Shown: in pieces, positions 7,541 to 18,120 of the stretch | Layout of the letters: every line of letters begins with the position of its first letter | Position numbering within the stretch: the stretch's first letter is position 1 | NCBI GenBank assembly: GCA_013365365.1 | Contig: JABVXU010000819.1 | Location: 1 to 19,326, forward strand | Reading direction: 5' to 3' | DNA: 19,326 nucleotides | From: Cruorifilaria tuberocauda | Lineage: Eukaryota > Nematoda > Chromadorea > Rhabditida > Onchocercidae | Translations under genes and position numbers: made by a program | The notes under the pieces: generated by a model | The model's input: the letters and a program-made list of their open reading frames with translations, nothing else | The model's database searches: none | Told to the model about the DNA's origin: nothing

Positions 7541-7996
7541 GTACGTGAAAATACTTACGTTTTTGTTTTTCTCCTTTCTTTTGTAATTATATTTTTTTTT
7601 AATTTCAATTTTTGAATAAAGGAATTTTTTAAATTTTCTTAAATGTAAAGTATTTTTCTAAATACCTTCAATTGAATGTATTGATTTGTTAATCTATTGA
7701 TTTATCAGTTATAAAATTGATTGAATTTGAAATTTCATAGTATCAATCATATTTTTCAAATTATCGCGGGATAGATTTCGATTTATTGATTTTTTCATTT
7801 TTGAATATTTTTTAAAAAATTATTTATAAATTTGATAAAATGTTCGAAATTCATTCCGGATCAGGACAAATATTACAATGAACAATTTTTAAAAACAGAA
7901 TAAAATTCTTGCTATTTTCCATGTTTATCGTTTTAGTTTTTTTTTCGCTATCATTTTTTCCTTCCATGAATTTTCCTGATCCATGATTACTTACAG
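7541..7996 (+). other. Intron 5 (456 bp)
   Basis: Bounded by GTACGTGA and TTACTTACAG, phase 1. AT-rich with T homopolymers; no other element seen. Confidence 0.75.
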
Positions 7997-8139
7997 TTAT
8001 GGGGCGATTATATGAAATTAATATAGCAGCAGAGAATGATGATGGTATAGGTATGAATGCAACAGAATGGTTAACAACACCGATTGGAGTACCGGAAGCT
8101 GAACCACTTAACGTACGGTACGAGATCAACGCTGATCAG
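7997..8139 (+). CDS. ptp-3: Exon 6: end of FN3 domain B and start of domain C
   Basis: Encodes the rest of residue 223 (Phe) and residues 224-270. The acceptor is TTACAG/TT and the donor CAG/GTTGAA, phase 0. The F strand reads GRLYEINIAAEN (Tyr228 at the tyrosine-corner position), followed by DDGIGMNATEW. NAT at 243-245 is an N-glycosylation sequon. After TTPIGVPEAEP the next FN3 domain starts (LNVRYEINADQ). The exon thus spans a domain boundary, unlike the exon 3/4 junction. Confidence 0.86.
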
Positions 8140-9376
8140 GTTGAATTTACTGTATTTTTTTTTGTGATCCTAGAATATAATATAAGCTGGAATATAAGAA
8201 ATCAAGAATTTTTGGAAATAAATTAGAAATTTTACATGGATTAATTCATGCTAATAAAATTAAAATTAGTCGTAAAATTAATGAAATATTGAAAAGGTTG
8301 GAGCAAAATGTGAAATAATATTCATTTGTTTGGTTTTGTTTCAGAGAAATATTAGGTAAATTGTTATTAAGTATCAAGTAAATTATGAAAAATTCCATGC
8401 AAAGTTTTTTTTTCCCTTCACTTATTTTTTATTTCTTTTCATTGAAATTTAAATATGCCTTTTCTTTCTTTTCAAAATTTTCGCATAAACTTTTTTTTTA
8501 AATTTATGGCTTGAGCCTATAGGGTCGATGATTAAATTTATCAATGATATTGTTTCAGTAAAATTAAATTCACATGGGATTAATTTTAAAGTTCTGTTGT
8601 AAACATATATTATCATTAACTGTATTTAAGGAATTTTTTGCACAAATTGATATGGAATAATGATCGAAAATATAGCTAAGATATATAGTATGGCTTCATG
8701 TATTTGCTAATAATTAAAATTTAGCATAAGCTTAATTATTTCTCGTAATTAATGAGCAATATGAAATCATAACAATCAAACTTTAAATAACATTAGTCGA
8801 TTTTAAATGTTGGGCATAAAAAAAACAGCGAAAAAAAAAACGATAATTTAATAACTTAAATTTGAAAATTTTTCTTCAATTCTTTTAATTATTTAAAATT
8901 ATTCGAAATAAATAAATTAATAAATCAAATAATAATAATATGTCAAAGTATATTCTATTTAAATTTAAATTATTGAAATTGTAATTACATGAAATACTGA
9001 GGAAGTACTGACTTATATTGAACTTATTTATATTCAAAACTAATATAAGTATACTTATATTCAATTTATGTTTATATTCGATAACTTTATATACTTATAT
9101 ATTCAACAATATATAATTTTTTTTTTACAAAATTTTATACAGTCCCTCTATTTTATTTGATATTTCAAGATGAAAATATATGTAAAAATGAAAAAAAAAA
9201 GAGAAAGATTTAGTGAAAAAAATATTTCAAAGAGATCGAATATCTTTTTAATATCTTTGCAAACAGTTAAAACTTTTACTGTAATATTTGCGCTTAGACT
9301 ATTTACAATAGGTATTATCGTTTAAGCGGATCATTACAGTTTTTACAATTTCACTAAATTGAAAATGCTCGTTTGC

Positions 9377-9472
9377 CTACTTCTTAAAGGAAGCCTTAAT
9401 GACTGCCAACTGTTCAATTATATCCTTCATTTCTGCTTCTTTAACGATTTCATCAGAATACGATATGTACAT
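9377..9472 (-). other. Short open stretch on the minus strand, possible exon remnant or nested microORF
   Basis: On the minus strand an ATG at 9472 opens 31 codons ending in TAG (plus-strand CTA at 9377-9379). The translation begins MYISYSDEIVKEAEMKDI and ends VIKASFKK. The composition is balanced (Glu, Lys, Ile, Ala, Ser), with higher GC content than the surrounding intron; the translated low-complexity AT sequence nearby looks quite different. The frame stays open a further 13 codons upstream through an AT repeat. No protein family is recognised and no clear splice acceptor or promoter is visible. It could be the last exon fragment of an old retrocopy, a microprotein, or chance. Confidence 0.25.
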
Positions 9473-9841
9473 TTCTTTTTCCACATATATATATATTTTG
9501 TATAATTACTCAAAATCTTTTTACAATTTTTAATTAAATTGTTTATTCTTAATTTACCAAAGAAATATAAAATACTAAATACTTTGTGGAATTTTTTTCT
9601 TGAGATGATTTATTTTTTTTTTACTTTAAATATTTTTATTAAAATAATAAATTTCAATTTTTGGAGAGATAAGCTAAAAAGCTTATTATATTTAGAGTAT
9701 ATCTAATAATTAAAGGATTCCGATATTAACTTTATAAAAAAATAATTGTTTTTTTTTTTTGGAATAACGATATTTCATTCTTATTTCTCTTAAGTAATGG
9801 AGTTTCCATGATACTACAGTAAAAACCAATTTTCGCAGTGA

Positions 9842-9859
9842 TACTGTAAAGATACAGTA
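9842..9859. repeat. TACTGTA/TACAGTA hairpin
   Basis: TACTGTA at 9842-9848 and its reverse complement TACAGTA at 9853-9859 are separated by AAGA. Another TACAGTA lies at 9815-9821. They sit in a slightly GC-richer patch. The same 7-mers recur through the window. Confidence 0.8.
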
Positions 9860-10904
9860 ACGCGATAGCTCTACAGAAAAAATAATGCGAATATAATAAT
9901 GCGTCTTTGATGAACTGTTTCCTTCATCATGATTCTATCATTTATAATAAATGTATCGTTTAGAAAAGTTATCGAGTTTATAGGATATTTCACAGAACTT
10001 CATAGTTCACGGAAGATACGTAATTTCCGAAGTATCGATCCATTACTCTTTTACTTTATATCTTGTTAGTACCGTCTTCCCTTTTTATGTTTTTTAATTT
10101 TATGTTTTTTTCTCAAATTTACGAAAATTATCCGGAATCCGCATTCTTTAAAATTTATAATTAAAATTATATTTTCCATTTATTTTAATAAAAATATGAA
10201 ATTTCAAATATTAATTAATTTTTTAATAATGAAGTTTGCATGTTGCATTTTTTTCTTTAATTTGTAATTATTTTATTTGCAATAATAGTAATAGTAATCT
10301 GTGAAATCTTGTGAAAAAATTACTGTAACTGTTATATATGCAAATATGAAAATTGGGATAATCCGAAAAAGATTTACTTCAATGATTCACATAAGTATAC
10401 TTGATATATACTTCTAACTCAGGAATGTTATTAATATTGGAAAAGAAAATTAAATCGATCCCAATTTTAATATTACTCTTTTTAGATTAATGATAACTTA
10501 AACAAATAGTACAAGTATATTATGATATCATAGTTGTATTGAATCAAATGAATTCTTTTTAGATTTAGCTAATCAAAAAAAGATGATGTTAGCCGATATG
10601 ATGATGATTAGTTAACCTATCAAGTAGAAAAGTTAATACTATTCATGCATCATTTCAAATAATTTTTAATTTCAACTTTTAATGAATTTTCTCTTCCTTT
10701 CATTCTTTCGTTTTTTCGAAAAGCAATTAATTTTATGATTTTTTTTTCCTCTCTTTTACAGCTCAATTAAATTAGATGGATCATATTTTCTCATTTACAA
10801 AACTTTATTTTCCCCCTGATGAATTAATTTTAATTATCGATAAAAGTGTTGACAGGCTATTTGTAAATTATATGAAGGAAGAGAATATTCAAACAACATA
10901 TCAC

Positions 10905-11395
10905 CTAATGATAGCAGTGATCATACACTGAAATATACTTTACTTTTCATGACACTAGAAGTAAAATTTATCATAACATCTAATGATAGCAATGACAATA
11001 AGTCAATTATTATAAGATATATAATTTATCAGAAATCAATAAAATCTAATGATGACAAATGATCAATCAATATAATTATCCGATCAAGTAATTTAATTAT
11101 TATGTGCATTTATCGAAAATTATAAGTTATCATTCAAAAACTTATCATACGATTATTTTCATGATACTAGAAGTAAAATTTAACGTATCACTTAATGATA
11201 TCGCTGATAATACATGAAATAAATCAACATATTTTTTGCTAAAAATAAATAATATTTAGTAATTAAGTAAAGACAAATGTTCAAGTAATTTAATTGTGTG
11301 GCATTGTAGATTTATCAAAAATAGGAAATCATTTATAAGTTATCATTCAAAAAGTTATTACTTTCGGTGATAGTAGAAGTAAAAAATTTATCTTT
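10905..11395 (+). repeat. Degenerate repeat of about 210 bp, roughly 2.5 copies
   Basis: The block TTTCATGACACTAGAAGTAA at 10945 recurs as TTTCATGATACTAGAAGTAA at 11157 and as TTTCGGTGATAGTAGAAGTA at 11362, giving periods of about 212 and 205 bp. Other matching landmarks are CAAGTAATTTAATT (11083, 11282) and TATAAGTTATCATTCAAAAA (near 11121 and 11335). A CTAATGATAGCARTGA word appears near 10905 and 10980, with a variant near 11193. The copies are strongly diverged, so this is an old minisatellite-like duplication. No open frame or terminal repeat suggests a transposon. Confidence 0.8.
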
Positions 11396-11457
11396 CTTTT
11401 TTCTACTTTAATATTTGTCAAAAAATTCGCTCTCTCATGGATAATCAATATATCATC

Positions 11458-11458
<1 letters not shown>

Positions 11459-11488
<30 letters not shown>
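11459..11488 (+). repeat. Poly-T run of 30
   Basis: Thirty uninterrupted T on the plus strand. It could be the reverse-complement A-tail of a retrocopy inserted on the minus strand, but no recognisable body or target duplication adjoins it, so a simple homopolymer is preferred. Confidence 0.9.
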
Positions 11489-11493
<5 letters not shown>

Positions 11494-12577
11494 CTGACAG
11501 AGTAAACATATTCTAATTAAACTTATTGGACAAGTAAACAGTTAATAAAATTATTCACAATTAAAAATTTTGGCAATTTTTATACAAAATTTTCAAACCT
11601 CATAAGCTTACTTCTCTTTATTGAATAAAAATATCAATTAAGCTTGAATTTATGAAATGATTGATATTGTTTATTAATAGGTTTTGTGAAATCTTTAAGT
11701 ATATTGGGAAATTTTTTAGAGTCTATTGAAAATTTTGTTAAGCATTTAAGTTAATTTATTATTTATTTTTAATTTATTTAATTTTTTATTTAATGTAATT
11801 TACTAATAAGTTGAATTAATTTTAATTTATTACTGTTATTAGTGTTGTTAATAAATTAAATTAATTTTAATTTATTTTTTATGATTATATTGGTATTTTT
11901 GTTTCGTTTATCCTGAATAACACTAATAATTTATATGAGAAATAGTTAATACAAATGATATTTTATCATAATTTCTGATATCTTATCATTTAGTAATAAG
12001 AATAATCATTTGTTGAAATTAAAAAATTAATTTATAACAATTTTATATCATTCTGTTTATTTTATGATTAATTGCAATTTGTAATATTACGAAGTGAAAA
12101 AGTGAAAAGAAAAAGTTCGGAAGAGATTTGTTGTAACAAATTTTAATCATTGCTTCATGTCTTCTTTTCATTGTTACTACCTTATCATCACTTATCATTC
12201 TTTTCATTCCTTCCTTATATTTACTGATAAACTGTTATTTCTTAAATAATTTAATTTATCAATCTAAGCAATAATTATCCTCGTTGTAAAGTTTATTTTC
12301 ACACTGAAAAGTTTGAGAGTGAAATAAATAATTTAAATGTTTATTTGAAAATTAATGTTAGAACAATACTCGATCTTTTTTCTTGAGTAATTAAAGTAAA
12401 ATGGATTTGAAATAAATAAATAAATCAATTTTTAATTTTATTGTATGAATTTTATTTGGAAAAGAAATATCGCAATTTTTATTCATGAATAATTTGATTA
12501 ACTGTTTATTTACCGGATAAGTTAAATTCGAATATGTTTACTCTAATTTATGTCCAGTCCATTTTACCACGGAATTA

Positions 12578-12626
12578 AGAATTAAATAAGAATTAAATTA
12601 AAATAAATAGAATTAAATAAGAATTA
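12578..12626 (+). repeat. 18-bp direct repeat pair
   Basis: AGAATTAAATAAGAATTA occurs with the same sequence at about 12578-12595 and 12609-12626, 31 bp apart. Shortly downstream CAATCCGGTTAA occurs twice (near 12712 and 12741). Local slippage duplications; no function is suggested. Confidence 0.75.
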
Positions 12627-13160
12627 GTAGTCGTACCATTCCATTTGTTTATCTGCTCACATCAATTATAATAATATTGTAATTTAAGGATAGATTAACT
12701 GAATTGTGAAGCAATCCGGTTAACAAACCGAATTAAGAAACAATCCGGTTAATACATATTTGTATTGCAATTCAGTTAATATCAGTTATATATATAGCAT
12801 TAATAAACTATTTAACAGAAAGTGTCAAATTAAAATTTCATTTTAATGTAGCAGAACTTTGATTTATGTTGATTGCTGTTAATTTTGCACAGTTAAGAAT
12901 TTGATATATTGATAAAGTTTGTTTCTACTCTTCAAGATAGCTATTATTAGCTTAAATTCGTCGATTAGCTGGACAATGTTAGCTTAAAGTTTTAAAATCA
13001 AAATTATACAAATGTGAAAATATTGTATGGTTATTACGATACTGAAAACTATTTGACTTATTTACTTCATTTTCTTCTTTTTTTTGATTTTTTAAATATT
13101 TAAAAAACATCACTAAAATAGCTCTTTTATTATTTTTGCTTGATTATAAAATTAGAAATT

Positions 13161-13425
13161 TATTTTTTCAACTGATAATTTAACCTAAAATGATAAATGT
13201 AATGATAAATGATATTATTTTATTCAGTTTTCTTTTTTTAACTGATAATTTAAAATAAAACTTATAGTGATAAGTGATATTATTTCGTTTTCTTTTTTCG
13301 CTGATAATTTAACATGAAACCTATAATGATAAGTGATATTATTTTATTTCGTTTTTGTTTTTCAACTGATAATTTAATTTAAAACTTGTAGTGATAAATG
13401 ATACTATTTCATTGTTTTTTAATAA
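13161..13425 (+). repeat. Four-copy TGATAA repeat array beside the exon 7 acceptor
   Basis: The block TTTTTCAACTGATAATTTAA (with variants) begins near 13163, 13233, 13292 and 13356. Each is followed by an RTGATAARTGATAYTATTT segment. Copy spacing is about 70, 59 and 65 bp. Each unit carries two or more TGATAA words, the WGATAR consensus of GATA factors. It ends less than 20 bp before the splice acceptor of exon 7 at 13442. A regulatory role is inference only. Confidence 0.85.
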
Positions 13426-13441
13426 AATTATTTAATTTCAG

Positions 13442-13552
13442 ATGATAGTATCATGGGATCCACCGGTAATCGATCAGCGAAATGGTAATATTTCATATTA
13501 TCAGGCTATTTTAACTCCTTTACAACCAGGCGAAGAAAAGATTGTTCGAAAT
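13442..13552 (+). CDS. ptp-3: Exon 7: middle of FN3 domain C (LAR FN3-7-like)
   Basis: Encodes residues 271-307 with phase 0 on both sides (acceptor TAATTTCAG/ATG, donor AAT/GTTAGT). The Met at its start is internal, not an initiator. The translation reads MIVSWDPPVIDQRNGNISYY, with the conserved FN3 Trp at 275 followed by DPP. The motif WDPPV-(3)-RNG-x-I-x-Y is close to the seventh FN3 domain of vertebrate LAR phosphatases (WDPPVLAERNGRI). NIS at 286-288 is an N-glycosylation sequon. Asn307, the last residue, forms a second sequon (NVT) with exon 8. Confidence 0.86.
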
Positions 13553-13837
13553 GTTAGTTTTCCTTTTTTCACCTCAATGAAATGCTTCTCGTTAATCTTC
13601 TTAATTGATTATCTAAAAAAAAAACATTATGCCAATTAACGAATTTAAATAGTAATATAAATTTCAGTTAAAATTAATTGTTAGAATGTAAATTATTGAT
13701 TTAAATTTTACTCGATAAATCAATTTTTCGAAAAATTAATTAACAATTTTAAGTAACGCTTATAAATTCAAGCAAAAATTAGCTGGAAATTGTTGATTTG
13801 AATTTTATTCGATTTTTTTTTTTGCTATTAATTTCAG
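13553..13837 (+). other. Intron 7 (285 bp)
   Basis: Bounded by GTTAGT and ATTAATTTCAG, phase 0. AT-rich; two diverged copies of an RAAATTGTTGATTTRAATTTTA-like stretch are visible near 13690 and 13786. Nothing else. Confidence 0.8.
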
Positions 13838-13967
13838 GTTACAAATGGTCGATCGATAACTTATGATACATCAATGCCAAAAACTTATACTTTTAAAGTT
13901 GCAGCAGCAACAATGAAAGGTATTGGTCCATATTCACCGGTTTTATCAATTGATCCTGATCCAGCAA
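13838..13967 (+). CDS. ptp-3: Exon 8: end of FN3 domain C
   Basis: Encodes residues 308-350 and the first base of codon 351. The acceptor is TTTCAG/GTT and the donor GCAA/GTAAGT, phase 1. It supplies the E-F-G strands of the FN3 fold: GRSITYDTSMPKTYTFKVAA with the corner Tyr at 324, then TMKGIGPYSPV. The KG-x-GPYSP ending resembles the close of the seventh FN3 domain in LAR proteins. The frame remains open into the donor, so the protein continues. In a LAR protein an eighth FN3, a transmembrane segment and tandem phosphatase domains should follow, none of which lie in this window. Confidence 0.87.
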
Positions 13968-15097
13968 GTAAGTAACTTTTTCCTTTTCCTGATTTTTTCT
14001 TTTTTTCAGGAAAGTTCTCAGATTAATCAAATAATAATGATTTGAAAAAGTTAGACTATCATGAAATATTTTCTGTTGGATGGCATTTTTTGCATCATTT
14101 TCACTTTTTTCACACATTTCTAATTTCAAATTACCACATTCATTAGATGAAGTGAAGCATGGATGCATACATGTATCAGTAAAGCTTTGGAAGGAAATGA
14201 AATGATTTTCATTAGCATTTATTAGCGCTTAATCGCATGTAATCAAGCTTGCTTCCTCTTTGATCCATTGCATATTAGCGTTTATTCTGCAGAATTGAAT
14301 TTATACTTAGCAAAACGGAATTTTTACATTTCCTCTTAAACGACCTATTTCATCCATGAATTCATGGATAAATTTCCGCCATAACCTATCACATTACTTT
14401 TTTTTTTTTTGTTTATATAATACTTTCAGATAAAACGAAAGTAAAAAAGTAAAAAAGTTATGTAAGTAAAAAAAGTAAAACTTTTAATGTTAGATTATTT
14501 TTAATTTAGTATATTATATTAATCGTATCGTTACTGTAAATAAATTAAAAATAAGTAATAAATTTTAATTCTTGTCAAAAATTTTTTCCACAATTTAAAA
14601 TTTATTTTAGGTTATTTCATTTAAATTCTTGTATGATAGTTTCAAAAAATTTGCATAACAAACCTCTATCAAATTTAATTTCTCAATTACGAAAATTTGT
14701 ATCTTTTTTTTTAAACGAATTTGTTTACTGCAAATTTGGAACCATTTAAAATATGTTTTTTTTTTCATGATTCAGGTAAATTTATTCATTGTAGTAAGAG
14801 CAGAAAAGTTTTTGAAATTCTTATTAATTATGAGTATTATCAATTATAATTATTATTACTAGTATTATGAGTTATGAATTAATTATGAATAACGATTAAA
14901 ATTCATATTCATGTGTCTCGGAATATTTAGAATATGAAATTATGAAAATATGAATTCAATTTTGAACTATCATGTAGGATTTCATCTCTTTATGATAATT
15001 TGATAGGATGTTAATTCCTTCATGATAATTTTATAAAATCGTAATATTCGTAATATATATATAAAGCTTTGAATGAGACAAACAAATCACGCTGTAT

Positions 15098-15151
15098 TAC
15101 TGTATGCTACAGTATTCATGTGTATGGCAGAGCATATGGTATTATACTGTA
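15098..15151. repeat. TACTGTA/TACAGTA hairpin with a third copy nearby
   Basis: TACTGTA at 15098-15104 and TACAGTA at 15108-15114 with a TGC loop form a short stem, and another TACTGTA lies at 15145-15151. Same motif pair as in the repeats at 5041 and 6823 and the hairpin at 9842. Confidence 0.8.
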
Positions 15152-16666
15152 GCAATAAATATTACAATATTATCTTATCGTAATAAAATTTATTCATATT
15201 TAGTTATTCGTTATCTAATATGCACTTATTGTAATATAATTTATTTATATTTTAGTTGTATTTGTTATGGAGATCGAAATTATGAAGATAAATTGAAATT
15301 CGTTTATAAATATTTAATGTTCCATACTCTTTAATGAAAACTTTAATGCTTTACACTCTTTTAACAAAATTTAATCCTAAAGTTAGAATTTAATTTTTTA
15401 AATGAAGCATGCGACAGAATCACCAACAGTCTCTCTATCTCTACATGGAATATTTAATTATCACTGATATCCATAACTACTTAACTTGACGACTTTTTTG
15501 GGGATAATTGAATAGGCATATTCATGCACGTAGATATCATGAATAAAAGTAATTATAATTTTCGAAAACTTTTTTTTTCCTTAAATTATTACAATTAGCT
15601 AACATGAGTTAAATGAATGCAAATAGAGAAGTATCCATCAATTAAAATATATACTTCATTATATTTAAGTGAAATAGTGACATTTCTTGCGTGGATTTTT
15701 ATTTACGGTAAGTAAATTAATACTTTAATTTTTTTTCCTCAAAAGGTTAAAAAGTTTTACTTCTTCTATATTTACGTGGAATATTTATTCATTTCTTGCT
15801 GGTATTAATTTTTAAATTTTATTTTATAATCATTTCAAATGATTGTTTTTTTTAAATTGATAAAAAAAGGAAACTTAATAATTTTTTTCCTGAAATTTAT
15901 TTTGACTATTTAGTTAAATATATCTTATTTTCAATTTATAATTCGTAACTTTTTTCTTCTGATTTCTTTTTCTCAATGAATGTATGATATTTAAGGCTTA
16001 TTTTGTTATTTATAATAATTCTTTCAATTCCTATTTTATGATTTAATTTTATTATTTCAATTTTCTCTTCCTACCTTGTATATGTTTAGTTAAAAAAAAA
16101 ATCGTAGAAGCATTTAGAATGTGCTAACTTTAAATGCTATTACACTTAATTAAATCATTCATGCATCACATATAAATCACCTGCTTTATAGCATTTTATA
16201 TTCCAAACTTTTTTTTCTCCTTCTCCTCTCTCTTCTTCATAAAGCTGTTAAGTTATGAATCGAAGTGTATAGGTTTAAATGCTAATTTTTTCATTTTAAG
16301 TATCATGAAGTTAGCATTCTCCTAGCTTTTCAAATATAGTTAGTTAGTTTTTAGTAATTAAGCTTTTTTCTTTTTTGATAAATTATTTTGTTTTTTTGAA
16401 AAAAAAGAAATGATTTAAAAAAGATATTTTATAAGAATTTTTTTTCTTTCCACTTCATAGCTTTTTTAGAATTTCTTTTTTAAGTATATTTTGAGAATAA
16501 ATTATATGAACGATAATACTTTTAAAGAAAGTAAATGATTGAATATATTTTGTTTACTTATCTGATTTGAAGTAATTTTTATGTATAAAAATTTTTAAAA
16601 AATGAAAAAAATCAAAGAAAGACTTTCAAATTTAATTTTTTTTTTTCAATTTTGATTAGGTATAGG

Positions 16667-16986
16667 TATTTAGCGAAAATTTAAAACTATTAGGTTATGA
16701 TAGTATTTTTTGGTTTCATAAAAAATTTTTGTGAAATGATAAATTCAATACAAAATACATTCAATCATTTACTTTCTTTAAATTTAATTCGAAACATAAA
16801 TTCAATTTCGATTAACTATTTAGCGAAAATTCAAAAAGATTGGATTGTGACAGTAAGTATTTTAGGCATTTTTTTTTCATTGTATAAGTTTGTATAAGTA
16901 TTTTTCATCGTATAAATTTGATATCTTTTGATATTTTTTAAATTGATAAAGTTCAATGAATTTTTTGTGAAATGATAAATTCAATA
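16667..16986 (+). repeat. Interleaved direct repeats (14 bp and 25 bp)
   Basis: TATTTAGCGAAAAT occurs at 16667-16680 and 16817-16830. A 25-bp string beginning TTTTTGTGAAATGATAAATT occurs identically at 16726-16750 and 16962-16986. The surrounding sequence is also related but diverged (AAATTCAAT words), so the region seems built from partial duplications. Confidence 0.8.
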
Positions 16987-17742
16987 ATAAATGAGAAATT
17001 TTTGAAATATGAAATTGTAAAGCGATAAATTCAATTTAATAAGCATATAATTAATTTAAAATACTGGATTATGGTAAATAACTGGTAAATTAAATATCTT
17101 TTTATTTTAAAATAAAATTTCAAAATGCTTACATTAAATTGTTTATTTAAAAGTTAAATATTTGTATTTACAGTATACTAAAAATAATTTTCCATAAAGT
17201 TTAATATTAAATATGAACAGATGTTAAGTTATTTTTCTCTACTTTTTTTTTCTCAAATCATTTCCTTGTCAACTTAATGACAACTTTTTTTCTTTCCCTC
17301 TCCTCCCTACCCCGCAAAATGAATAAATAATTGAGAAATTAACTTTAATATCTCATTTTCTTCAATTTCATCTTTCATTTGTATTATCTATTTAACTACT
17401 GATAAAAAGGCTTAAATTAATGATATAAATTTATCACTTTGATTTGATTGATAAATTATCCAGAATTATCATTGAAGTGTCAAAGGGCAAAAACGAGAAA
17501 AAAAACAATCAATGCGTAATATTAGCAAGAAAAAAAATGAAAAAATACAATCAAATAAATTTGTATGAGAAAAACAAATAGTAATTATAGTTACTCTGTA
17601 AGAAAACAAAAAAAAAAAAAAATTTTATTAACTTTTTAAAATGACATGATACATTTTAGCATTTCCTTTTGATACAAAGTGAAAGAAAAAAAACCTTTCC
17701 TTCCAAAATCATTTATGAAAGATTTTTTTTTAAAAATCAAAA

Positions 17743-17764
17743 GAGAGAGAGAGAGAGAGAGAGA
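17743..17764 (+). repeat. (GA)11 tract
   Basis: Eleven uninterrupted GA units on the plus strand in the last intron. A homopurine tract of this type is a GAGA-type protein site in some animals; no role is shown here. Confidence 0.95.
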
Positions 17765-18076
17765 ACCATTCAAGCGTATTTTATTTTAGGTAAAATTGTT
17801 AAGCCTTTTTTTTTTCTTCAATTCTACTAAATTTTGATTTATTCCATTTATGTATATTTCTATAAATGTCTACAATATAATCCTTTTTCCCGTTTTCTTT
17901 TTTTTTTTTTGATCCACTTTATTTTACCTTTTTTTTTCTGCAAAATGCTTTTCTCTTTTTTTTTTCTTTTTCTTAAAAATTTTTTTTTATTTATAAAATA
18001 ATTTTAATGCTTACTTTCTTGATCGTACTTGATAATTTATTTAATGCCTTTCTCTTCAATGCATTTTGATATATTA

Positions 18077-18120
18077 CTCTCTCCCCCTCTCTCTCTCTCT
18101 CTCTCTCTCTCCCTCTCTCT
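18077..18120 (+). repeat. CT-rich tract, about 44 bp
   Basis: CT dinucleotides interrupted by CCCC and CCC, i.e. a homopyrimidine tract on the plus strand. It is complementary to the GA tracts at 17743-17764 and 18801-18824, so the intron RNA could pair across 0.3-0.7 kb. Confidence 0.95.

Larger units (their letters stand above)
8140..13441 (+). other. Intron 6, 5.3 kb, inside FN3 domain C
   Basis: Bounded by GTTGAA and TTAATTTCAG, phase 0, joining ADQ to MIVSW across the B strand of FN3 domain C. It is AT-rich and contains a short minus-strand open stretch (9377-9472), TACTGTA/TACAGTA hairpins near 9842, a roughly 210-bp degenerate repeat (10905-11395), a 30-T run (11459-11488), short direct repeats (12578-12626) and a TGATAA repeat array next to the acceptor (13161-13425). 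About 9360-9480 and 9800-10080 are less AT-rich than the rest, but no gene is proven there. I see no complete transposon. Confidence 0.7.

Noticed and set aside
7851..8129. Minus-strand 92-codon open frame overlapping exon 6
   Set aside because: It is the shadow of the FN3-coding exon on the opposite strand; the plus-strand reading fits FN3 and splice phases.
8522..8790. Possible tRNA or small structured RNA in intron 6
   Set aside because: No cloverleaf arms, no GGTTCGAATCC-like T-arm and no A/B box sequences were found on either strand by eye.
11459..11488. Poly-T run as the tail of a retrotransposed copy
   Set aside because: No coding-like or element-like sequence or target-site duplication borders it; a simple homopolymer explains it.
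5433..13967. Assignment to DCC/UNC-40 or another FN3 receptor instead of LAR/PTP-3
   Set aside because: The first domain opening (PSAPRD) and ANG-x-I-x-Y motif also occur in DCC-type FN3 domains, but the third domain (WDPPV, RNG, KG-x-GPYSP) and the domain order fit LAR better. Kept as the main alternative, not excluded.
13893..14168. Minus-strand 91-codon open frame overlapping exon 8
   Set aside because: Shadow of exon 8 and its donor region; no domain and no support outside the exon.
15104..15334. Plus-strand 76-codon open frame in the last intron
   Set aside because: Tyr/Ile/Leu-rich AT translation beginning inside a TACTGTA hairpin; no FN3, transmembrane or phosphatase features that would continue the gene.
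16697..16897. Plus-strand 66-codon open frame in the last intron
   Set aside because: It overlaps interleaved direct repeats and has intron-like composition; no acceptor with the needed phase and no homology pattern.
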